Shown in pieces: positions 21,552 to 30,918 of a stretch of 43,188 nt of DNA (position 1 is the stretch's first letter; each line of letters opens with the position of its first letter). Source of the stretch: Bifiguratus adelaidae. Its lineage: Eukaryota; Mucoromycota; Endogonomycetes; Endogonales. The DNA lies in contig MVBO01000129.1 in assembly GCA_002261195.1 (NCBI GenBank), positions 1 to 43,188 of the forward strand, given 5' to 3'. The translations under genes were made by a program, and so were the position numbers. The notes beneath the pieces are model-generated. The model was not told the DNA's origin. It searched no databases and worked only from the letters and a program-made list of their open reading frames with translations.

Positions 21552-22537
21552 ATGACGTTTAAAAAAAGGACACCGGCGAGCAAAATTGGCGACCATTACC
21601 CTGACAACTTAAAGGTAAGGTAGCCATAGTCACGTAGTCTATTCCTCTTTCCAATCGCCCGTCTCACGCCCTTTTCCAGAGGTTCTAATTCAGGTATCGG
21701 CCTGCAGACCGCAACCGTACTTGCTGCCCACGGTACCACAGTCATCATACCATGCCGTACTACGGAGAAAGCACAAAAAGCTGTCGAGACCATCAAGCAG
21801 AAATACCCACAAGCCGACCTTATACCCATGCAATTGGAGCTCGATAGCTTGGCGTCTGTCGGAGCGTTCGTCAAGAGCTTTATCGAACTGGACATTCCAA
21901 TTTCATCTATTAATCAATAATGCCGGCGTCGCGGCGTGTCCTCCCCGATACACAAGAGAACGAAATGGTCTTGGGCGTAAATCATCTCGGTCACTTTCTC
22001 CTTACTCTCCTAGTGATGGGCAAACTCAAGACCAATCCATCCCGCATCATCAATGTTGCTTCGAACCTAGCGTATGCCTATGCTCCATCTAATGGCATCA
22101 CATTTGATAATCTGGACGAAAAGAAATCATACCACTGCGGGACAGCCTACGGTGTTTCCAAACCAGCCAATATTCTCCACGCCGAAGAGCTACAACGACG
22201 CTTTGATGCGGCTGGTGCTGATGTAACCTGTGTGGCACTGAGCCCAGGTTCGGTGATGACCAATTTAGCGCGAGAAATCAACTTGAAGATCCTCTTGGAC
22301 CTGTTCAAGATCGCCTATTACTGGAAAATTGTCATTTGGGAGATATTCCACGTCAAGGATGTCGACTAAGGTGCTTCCACATCGATATTGTGCGCGAATT
22401 CGCCTGACATCATCTAGGATGAATACTATGCCTTTAACGACATTGAAAGAAAGATTGGGCACGAGCAAATGGGTAACGCGGAATTGGCCAAAAAGCTATG
22501 GGAGGTGTCTGAGACCCTGGTGGGTGAGAAAGCTTAG
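21552..22537 (+). pseudogene. Decayed tandem copy of the short-chain dehydrogenase
   Basis: Reads along its whole length as a paralogue of the upstream SDR: start MTFKKRTPASKIGDHYPDN, cofactor loop GSNSGIG, VNHLGHFLLT, the active-site YGVSK, and an end resembling LWEVSETLVGEKA. The intron lies at the same position as in the intact copy. The frame is broken at several places: a lost base before the first intron, at least two further frame shifts near 21900-21970 (just before and after NNAGVAACP), and stop codons at 22367 and near 22418 where the intact gene has Gln/Lys-type codons. Codon-level similarity is still high, so inactivation looks fairly recent. Sequencing error is unlikely to explain this many separate lesions in one gene only. 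Confidence 0.88.
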
Positions 22538-22617
22538 GCAAATATAAATGACATCAGGCACATGAGCCGCGGTAGTAGCCGTCTATGAATATCTCTAATT
22601 TACAATGTATGTGGTGT

Positions 22618-24371
22618 CTACCATTTTCTACTGGGTCCAGCGCCGAGACCATACTTTTCAATCGTCTTGCCGATATTGTTCAGGCCACGCAAATTGCCCT
22701 GCACAACGACGGTCGCTTGTCCAGATCCACCACTTGTTTCCTTGATCGCACCACGTACAATGCGGCTTGCTACACGACGCAGATTCTCCAGATCCACGTC
22801 TTCAATCTTCTCCAGCATCTCACCGATGGGGGTCTTGAAGCCTTGCACTTGTACTTGGCGGCCCAAGTCCTCCAGTTGGACCATGCGGCTTTCCAAATTC
22901 ATCAACAAACTGGACTTTAGCTGATTCTTCGCACGTCGAAGTTCGGTATCTGAGACACCCAAATGGCCAACATCGCCTCGGGCAACCAAGTCGAATTCGC
23001 GACACATCACCTCAACTAGATGCGTATTGTACTCAGGTCGACAGCTTGCGGAAATACCGAATAGACCGGAATCAGAATAGCAATGGTTGAAAGCGACGCA
23101 GGACTCGATCCAGTGGTACTGATTCAAGACGTTGGTATACAAGCGCGAGTACATGCCTTTACCGGGTCCACCAGCAGAGAATGAGCCTCCACCGCCCAAC
23201 AAAATCTGTAGCGTAGCGAGCACGTAGATGTCTTCATCATGGATAGGAAGACCTTCAAATGCCATATAAATGTGGGTGAAGGTATCTGTACCATTTTCAA
23301 GGAATTTGATGCCGCCGGTATAATACGATGCCTGAGTAGCGAGTTGATGAGCAGAAAGCTCATTTTCCTTTGCGCCGTCGTTCTGCCACAAGTGTTTCAG
23401 GTTTTGGATGATGTTTCCGCTGGTACCAGACATCGGCTGAGGAGTTGCCAGATACCGGCGTTCCTGCATGACCTTGTGCGTCTCGATAGAGTTCAAGGGA
23501 TCCTTGGACTTGGGAATATCGCCAAAATATTGCTCGACAAGCTGTACCATATCCTCGTGAGGAGCACCGGCCGCTGCAACGACGATGCGCTCCGGTCGAT
23601 ACCACAAATCCCGATATTTGCGAACAAGAACAGGAGTCATCTCCTCCAGCTTTTCGCGCGGACACAAGAGCGGGTTACCCAGCGTGTTGCCAGAGTAGGC
23701 CACCATGTGCAAGATTTCTGGCAAGATCATTTCCGGCTTGGACCAAATCTCCTCAATCTCGTACAACGCAGTCTGCTTTTGTTCCTCCACGTCTTCCGGA
23801 AGAATCAGAGGGTTTCGTATGACATCTGCAAACAAGTTGACCATCTTGGGTAAATGCTGATGAAAGACTGCCGATTGATACATGATGGATTCCCGAGAGG
23901 ATGAGCACATGATGTTACCTCCCATGGACTCGAGTTCCGTTATCATTTGTTCCGACGAGCGATTGGCAGTAGCCTAGACTGTCTCAGCAATTGTATCCAA
24001 CATGCGCGTTCACTCTCTCACCTTGAAGGCCAACCGATCGAGTATATGTGACATGCCGGCGGTTTGTGGCGTTTCATAACGGCTTCCCGCGTCCACGTAA
24101 ACCCCAAGCGCGGAAAAGTGACCCGGTGTGTTCTCTGTACATATCCTGATTCCGTTGCCTAGCGTCGTGATCTCTGTCTCTCCGCGTACCGTAGTGTCGA
24201 TTTGTTCCAATGGGGCATTTTCCAATGGCTCCGACTATCAGTCGCTAATGAATCCAACCTGTCGCCATTCAGCTCATCTCCACTCACCTTGATCTCTACT
24301 CGAGGCTGTTCTAGTGTTGATTTAAGCCTTCTGCCGGCCAATCGCAAGCCAGTGCGTGCAAAGCAAAGCAT
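22618..24371 (-). CDS. MAS2: Mitochondrial processing peptidase subunit alpha
   Basis: The non-catalytic, presequence-binding subunit of MPP, which removes matrix-targeting signals. Exons complement(22618..23973, 24022..24234, 24288..24371), 1653 nt, 550 residues. The N-terminus MLCFARTGLRLAGRRLKST is a typical Arg-rich mitochondrial presequence. In place of the zinc site of the beta subunit there is GMSHILDRLAF, as expected for alpha. The glycine-rich loop that grips substrates is clear: LLGGGGSFSAGGPGKGMYS (about residue 330). Also visible are YRPERIVVAAAGAPHEDMV and the C-terminal QGNLRGLNNIGKTIEKYGLG. It shares a 52-bp divergent promoter with the Hal4-type kinase. Confidence 0.96.
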
Positions 24372-24383
24372 GAGAGAAAGAGA

Positions 24384-24395
24384 GGGTTAGGGTAA
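24384..24395 (+). promoter_or_regulatory. Telomere-repeat-like box (GGGTTAGGGTAA) in the MAS2 / kinase promoter
   Basis: Sits in the 52-bp gap between the divergent starts of the MPP-alpha gene (24371) and the kinase gene (24424). It matches the box upstream of ADE2 in 11 of 12 positions. A CT-rich run follows at 24406-24417. Confidence 0.4.
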
Positions 24396-24423
24396 ATTGG
24401 GCTTCGCCTCTCTCTTTTGCGCG

Positions 24424-26728
24424 ATGGACAAGACGGATCCGGCGAGGGATCCCACAAGGGATCCCGCACAGGATCCCAACTTTGCGGAGCACTTGACGAT
24501 GAAGTTGACGCAACTGTCGCTCAGCAATGAAGACCAGAAGCAATCACTGCATCAGCTATATCATAACATGGATCACGCGGGAACACCCGTCATGTCACGT
24601 CCAAGCACTCCACCGCGTTTCACGCCTTATCAGTTCGGTTCGGAGTGTTCTACATGTGTTCCGTCGCGCGCTTCCTCACCGGATCTCAGCAAAGCGCGAC
24701 CAGGGCACGTGGACCGACGCAGTGTTCACTCCATGACGTCGGAAGACTTCAATCATGATGCTAGTGCCGGTTCTAGTCGACCGGCCTCTGCTCCGATGAG
24801 CCGAGAAGGCTCGCAAGAAGGCCACGGGAGGTCTCCGGTTCTGCAGCAGCACTTGACGGGTAGAAGTTACGCCCCGTCGTCTTTATCGCACAAGGTGTCG
24901 CCTTCCCGCGGCTCCGGTGCTTCTACACCGTCAACGGTGAATACGTCAGTGCTTAATTCGCCAAATATCTCGTGCCCTGCAACACCTCCATCCCAGCAAG
25001 AATCTGGCTCAAGATCGTCGGATAAGAGTCCTGGACCGGATAATCCTCAACTTGCTGAACCAAAGGCATCCTACTTGCCGGCAAAACCTCATGGATCCGA
25101 AACGCCGACAAGAGCCACTACTCCATCGCAATTTCTGTTCAACAAGCCCGAATACAATCATCACTACCATCAAACGCACTATCATCACTTGGAACGAAAA
25201 GAAACGTTCTTCCATGACCTAAAGCGATTCTTCAAGGGGCATCACAGTCATCATAACGAGAAGTACTCTCATAAGGGATGGTCTTCTCCGGACTCTGGCT
25301 CTGTTCCCGTATCGCAAAAGAGTTCGCGCGAACGTGAAGATGGGTCTCCAGCAGACCCAAATGCCTTGACAGAGAATCTGGCAACACATGTTCCGTCCAG
25401 CAGCAACGTGTCGCTGAACACCAACCATGCCTCGGGTACATCCACACCCGCATCGACTGCATCGTATCACTCTTCGCTGGGACCATTGTCCCATTTGTTT
25501 GGCCATCACGAGAAGGGTAGCTCCACAAGCCTAGTCAGCTTGGGTCACGCATCCGGCACGCCAACCCTTTCCGCTTCCTCCACCAAACAAAAGCTGAAGC
25601 AATCGCATGATAAGGATCTCTTGGCGCGTGAACTCAAGGCCAACTATCCTGCGCAATCACATCACTTTGAACAGTCTACGTTTGCCAACAAGTTCAATGA
25701 GGATCTCAAGATATACGGCAAATGGGGTAAAGTCCTTGGGAAGGGCGCAGGTGGTTCTGTACGCATTATCAAACGACAATCCGACGGTCGCACATTTGCA
25801 GTCAAGCAATTTCGCAAACGATTACCAAACGAGACTGAAAAAGACTATGTCAAGAAGGTCACTGCTGAATTCTGTATAGGCTCCGCTCTTCATCATCACA
25901 ATGTGATTGAAACGCTGGATATCGTTCAAGAAGGCCACAACTATTTCGAAATCATGGAATATGCACCCAACGATCTGTTTGCGATCGTCATGTCTGGCCT
26001 CATGACAAGAGAAGAAGTGTGGTGTTGTTGGAAGCAAGTGATTAGCGGCGTCCATTACTTGCACTCCATTGGTATCGCACACCGTGATCTCAAATTGGAT
26101 AACCTTGTGTTGAACGAGTGGGGTATCGTTAAGTTGATTGATTTTGGCTGTGCAACCGTGTTCAAGAGTCCCTATGAGAGCGGGGTTGCGCTAAGCAAAG
26201 GTAAGTGTGGCCTTGAATAGCACTTGGTTGACAATGATAGGTATCTCTGGGTCGGATCCCTATATTGGTCCCGAGCAGTTTACGCAATCAAGATACGACC
26301 CTCGCCTTTCTGACATCTGGTCGCTGGGCATCATCTTTGTGTGCATGACCATTCGTCGATTCCCTTGGCGAATTCCAAGGCCTCATTTGGATAATTCCTA
26401 CAAGACCTATAGTCAACCGGGTGGCGCTGGTGTGGTTCGCCTCATGAAGCTCCTGCCACGCGAAACAAGGCATGTCATGTGTCGTATCTTGGATCCGGAC
26501 CCCAAGACCCGGATTCACCTTCCTCAGATTTTCGAAGATCCCTGGGTCAAATCCATCGAGATGTGTGAGCCTGGACAAATGAGTCATGGACATGTTCATC
26601 ATTTGATGGTTGTTGCCCCTGGTAGCGGCAATGTGGAAATACCCGACAAGGAACCGGAGGAATATTCAAAGAAGAAGCATAATCATGGCCATGACAAAGG
26701 CAAGGAAGAACATCGCAAAGAGAAATAG
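24424..26728 (+). CDS. Hal4/Sat4-type (NPR1 family) Ser/Thr protein kinase
   Basis: Fungal-specific kinases of this group regulate plasma-membrane transporters (Trk1/2 potassium uptake, permeases). Exons 24424..26200 and 26241..26728 (2265 nt, 754 residues). Residues 1-430 are Ser/Pro/His-rich and probably disordered. They include a His cluster ([10 protein letters not shown]) next to the conserved [10 protein letters not shown] motif seen in this family. The kinase domain (about 430-710) shows [40 protein letters not shown], then [14 protein letters not shown] and the diagnostic [21 protein letters not shown]. The tail is His/Lys-rich. The start at 24424 is preferred over an upstream in-frame ATG at 24397, which lies nearer the promoter box. 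The 40-nt intron is the shortest in the window. Confidence 0.92.
24436..24483 (+). repeat. 12-bp tandem repeat, four copies, in the kinase N-terminus
   Basis: Four 12-bp units each starting GATCC encode [16 protein letters not shown] at residues 5-20 of the Hal4-type kinase. Units 1-3 are well matched and the fourth is partial. Because units are multiples of three, copy-number change keeps the frame. Confidence 0.7.
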
Positions 26729-26762
26729 GCAACATGTGTAGAAACAATACAGTGTACATTTG

Positions 26763-27888
26763 TCATCGTACGACCAGTTCTCCCAATTCACCCGTAGCAC
26801 TATAGAGGATATCATAGAACCCTCCCTTGTCCATTTGACCTTGCACCAACTCGAGTTGGTGTCCAAATCGATCTACTTCCCAATCCAAGAAGGCCAACTC
26901 GTATTCTGCTTTCCGTACATTCTCCATCAGACTGACTTCTTCGGATTGCAATTTGACATAGGCCGCATGTTGTTTAGCCACCTATCATATCTTCAATGAC
27001 ATGCCTTAGGGAGCATTTCGATCGACCTACCTCTTTTTCTGGTTCAGGTGCCCAACTGACTTTGGTCTGTGGGGTTTGTAGTGCTGGGCGAAAAGGAAAA
27101 GAGCCTCGAGCGCGTTGGGCATGGGGAGAGCCTGATCCAGGAGTGGTAGCAGGTGAGGATACCATACTTGCGGGACCAGCAGGTGGTGGAGGAAAGGAGG
27201 GTAATGACATTGGGATAGATGCCGTTCGTGATCGGAAACCGGCTGGAACGGTAGGTGGAGGTGGCTCTCGAAGTGGTGGCGTTGGTGGGGGTGGAGGTGT
27301 GTCGACAGGGGAGCGAGAGTGTCTGGAGCGTGGACCACGAGGTGGATAGGGTGGCATATTCCCTCCGGGACTTGTGGCTCCGCTTGAAGACCGGTACCGA
27401 TCCTCATAAGGATACGATCCAGCTAAGGGTGAGTCATATTCTGACCTCTTGTATGGTCCGCTGGGTGGCGGGTAAGTGGGACCTCGATGGGAATAGGCGG
27501 AAGGTGGTGGAGAGCGGCGATCTAAGGCTGGACCGGTAGGAGGCGGTGGTGAATAGCGATCTCGAAAGTAATCGTCTCGCTCATAGTAGGATCGACTAGG
27601 AGGACTCCGACTGCTTCGACGATAGTGGTGATCGGGTGGAGGACCTCTGTGGTGCGGAGGAGGATACATAGGATCGTAATCGGGATGGGATCGGGAGTAG
27701 AATCGAGGTGAATCTGGTCGATGGCCTCGAGGTGGAGGCGGATAAGGATCTCGCCCATCACGGCTATAGGACCTCACATCGCGCTCATTGGGCCTGTAAG
27801 TATCTGCAGATGGCCTCTCGTAGCGCGGACGGCTATCTCTTGGATCCCCATAAGATGTACGCCTCGCATAGGGATTGTATCGGTCCAT
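26763..27888 (-). CDS. Arg/Pro/Tyr-rich protein with C-terminal coiled coil, function unknown
   Basis: Exons complement(26763..26981, 27031..27888), 1077 nt, 358 residues. The first 260 residues are low complexity: Tyr/Arg/Ser/Asp-rich with many RRSSRSPPSR-like and YPPPP motifs, as in RNA-binding or splicing-associated disordered proteins, followed by poly-Pro (TPPPPPTPPLREPPPPT). The last 90 residues are different: KVSWAPEPEKEVAKQHAAYV leads into a Glu/Gln-rich helix (KLQSEEVSLMENVRKAEYELAFL), then DWEVDRFGHQLELVQGQMDK, a likely coiled coil. I do not recognise the family. The start was fixed by the spacing to COG4: its ATG is 25 bp after the COG4 stop, on the same strand. Its 3' end is 34 bp from that of the convergent kinase gene. 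Confidence 0.8.
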
Positions 27889-27913
27889 AAGAGAGAGACA
27901 AATAGACAAAAAC
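27889..27913 (-). promoter_or_regulatory. 25-bp spacer with pyrimidine tract between COG4 and the next gene
   Basis: Read on the minus strand it is T5, then GTCTATTTGT and a CT repeat, immediately before the ATG. It resembles the tract upstream of NOP7. The 5' leader and promoter of the downstream gene must lie mostly within the COG4 3' coding end. Confidence 0.5.
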
Positions 27914-30789
27914 TCAACTTTTATCAAGAACAAGAGCAGAAATAGCATTGGCGTCAAAGTCCATGCGCAAGGAGAGGATCTTTTTGATCTCTGCTATGGT
28001 CAGTCTCCAGCTCACAGCTGAGGCATTGCCCCAGTACTCGTAGATTTCATCGGGCTAAAGACATATATTAGATGGAGCCGTCCATCCAAGATGTGCACGT
28101 ACCTTTTCCAGGCTCAGAAGCAGTGACATTTGGTTGAGACGTGTGAACGGGTCCCTGTTGGGCCAGTCTGTGAGGCTTGTCAAGTACCGAGTGATGACTC
28201 GCAAGTCTTGGTCGAAACGAAGAGCACCGAGCTGCAAATCAAGCGTTTAGCACGGTCAATAGTGCAATGAGACACAAACCTGATTGAACTTGGTTTGGGT
28301 GATAATTCTCTCCCATTGTTTGGCCACGGCTTGGATCAAGAGAGACAAGAGCTTTGATAAATTGGTCATAGAAAGACCATCCTAGTGAAAAGCTCGATAT
28401 GAGAAGACTAGTTCGCAATGAAGCCTCCAAGGACTACCTTGTACGATGTTAACGTGCGATCAAGTCCATTTCGGAAACGTCGGACAAACGCGTCATCCAT
28501 GTCCGCTTCTGCGTATTCGTCCTCATCCAGAACATATTTAATGTCCCGGTAGGCGTCCTGGAAGATGGGGCGAATCTTGGGCTTAATAGCCTGAGAGAAT
28601 AACAAATTCATGCCGTCCTAAAGGGAGGGTTAGTTGACATCATACTTGCCATGCTTGCTGCAGGCTCACCTGCTGTGCTGTTCGAAACTTGGGTATTTCT
28701 AAAGTGAGAGAGTTGAGAGCCTCCATGGCAGGCTTATTACTTGGATCTGATAGTGGTAGCGCTCCAAAGTTGAGACCCATCTCCTGCGTCACTTCACTAT
28801 GCAGTCTTTGCAGATAGTCAGCACTGGCATCTAAGTTGTTTAGCGCAACCTATAATTGCGAGTAAGCATTGTGCTCTATAACCTTAGGAACCACAGACCA
28901 TGAGAAAGGTTATGGGATCACCTTCAGGTCCGCCTTGATCGCCTATGCTTGGGCCGCTCATGCTTCTTTCTAGATAGGTCAGGTAATCCGCCTCCAGGTG
29001 CTTGCAAAGCTTTGTAACAAAGTTGGACAAGACATGGACGTCGGCTGATGAAATGCACCGCAGGAGACATTTTCGGGTAATGTAGAGAGCGTCATCGACG
29101 CATGTAGAGCTCACGGACGAATTATCTCGTTCATCCATCTCTAATGCTTTGCTGAGAGAACGGCGGAAGAACCATTCTTCTGCGATAACATATTTCTGCA
29201 TGATATCCGAAACTCGGTTGATGGTTCCATCATCCTTTAGGAGGCCATTTTCATTGAATAGGTCTCTGTCTTTGCCCGCAAAAACAAGATGATCTTGGCC
29301 AAAAGCCTTGAGCACACTGATCTCTTCGTGGGCGCGATAATTCATGAAGCGGTGATAGAGATGACTGCGATGACTGATGGTGACGAGTTCGTTGAGGTTG
29401 TTGTCTAGCTCCCGGGTATCCAACAGTGAGCTCTCCCAATTTTGTGGCGGTGATGATGGCGTATCGATGTACTGTCTGTTAGTCGCCGTGCGTGCGCCGG
29501 GTATATTTTGGTTGTTTGGAGGTGTATTTTGAGTTACTTCGATCTGAATGGCAAATTTCAGCAAATGGTAGCAATCCTTCGGCTCGTGTTACCTTATCGT
29601 TGAAACGACGTTCGTCAATCATGGAATCTAGGATGAGACGGCTCTGGAGGTCGCATTCTTCCTGTAGTTGTTGCAAAACGCGCAACATTTTGCCGCGCCC
29701 ATAATGCAACTCAACCAGAGGTTGGTGTTGATCTACAATGGTGGCAATGTGCTCGAACAAGGACGTGAGAAGCTCCGCATAGAAAAATGCTCCTTTTGCT
29801 GATTAATCGAAGTTAGTTGAGGTGTTCATGTCAAATGAATGTAAGTACGTACGCGGTTTTGCCATGTTTTCGCCACATTTTCCACGAACTATGCCGCAGA
29901 CAAATCTTGAGTACTTGTCCAACCCCTTTTCTTGACATCCTATCAATGGAAAGAGCTTGAAATAACGTGTAATGTCTTCTTCCTTTCGGGCAGCGACGGC
30001 CATGTCAAAGTTGGAGCTGAATAACTTGTAGAGCGTGTCGCGTGCGTCAGATAAGGTTTTGCTCGGTAGCTCTGGGTGTTCTGAGGTTGGCTGTACACGC
30101 AACAATTGTTAAACGGGCAGAAACATCCAAAGAATACGCACCACAGTAGCCTCTGCAAACTCTCCGTCAATCACTACATCGTCTAACTGCGAGCAACGGT
30201 GCAACATGCGAGCCGCTGTATCGTAATCCCTAGCGGACATAGCTGATTGAAGGCCACTGATGCAAACCTGTGCCGTGATGAGTGACACGGACGATAAATT
30301 GTATCGAATAAGATGTCCTACCTTGAGTTCCTGAACATCTTCCACTAATTGTATCGCACTGCGCACTCTAGACTGATCATCTGTCAATTAGCAAGCTCTG
30401 CAGCTTCATGTTACTATATGCTCACCTGTTGCGCATCGAGTTGCCTTACTTTATCGCTGATTGTCGCCGCTAAAGCTGAGGTTCTGTCAATGGATTCCAC
30501 TATATCCGAAGACACGCCGCCCAAATTCTGAAATTTCGGCCTAAGGGAGTTCCACCTATCAACTTATGCTTTCCTTGCGTGGTAATCCAACCAACCTCAG
30601 CTGTGTTAGCCGGTCAAGACGTTCAGTAACGTCCTTCTTTGAGGTGATCGCGTTGTTCAGTTCTTCGTCGAGTTCCACTTCCTCATCGTCTAAGTCCCTG
30701 AGCTCTCCAAGAATATCTTCGAGCGTTAGCAGACTGTTCAGGTCTTTTCTGTGCCTGGATTCCCCTCCAGCGTCAGCAACACTCGGCAT
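27914..30789 (-). CDS. COG4: Conserved oligomeric Golgi complex subunit 4
   Basis: Lobe A subunit of the COG tether for retrograde vesicles at the Golgi. Twelve exons: complement(27914..28054, 28103..28231, 28280..28381, 28438..28617, 28670..28849, 28899..29543, 29593..29798, 29853..30090, 30142..30267, 30322..30372, 30426..30540, 30596..30789), 2307 nt, 768 residues (human 785). An N-terminal coiled coil is followed by CISGLQSAMSARDYDTAA, ITRYFKLFPLIGCQEKGLDKY, EHIATIVDQHQPLVELHYG, ALYITRKCLLRCISSADV and the C-terminal LGALRFDQDLRVITRYLTS, PDEIYEYWG and WRLTIAEIKKILSLRMDF. All align without large gaps to animal COG4. Two donors are weak (GTTGGT in intron 1, GTCTGT in the intron at 28850-28898), but both restore the family frame. 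It is the most intron-rich gene here. Confidence 0.95.
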
Positions 30790-30918
30790 CACACTCTAAC
30801 TTTCCACCACAAGACATGTCCATAAAAGGCAGGTGACTTGACCTCTCGAATGTCTACGTCATCATTTCTTGCGTAAGTTCGCGTTGGAGCGCAACGTCTT
30901 GCCTCTTGCTTGCTCAAC
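30790..30918. promoter_or_regulatory. Divergent promoter COG4 / RPN10
   Basis: 129 bp between the two start codons. It contains a CRE-like TACGTCATC. I do not see a PACE element (GGTGGCAAA), the Rpn4 site typical of proteasome genes in yeasts. Confidence 0.4.

Noticed and set aside
21552-22537. SDR duplicate as an intact spliced gene with extra introns
   Set aside because: Extra introns would have to be only one or two bases long or remove conserved motifs, and the late in-frame stops remain.
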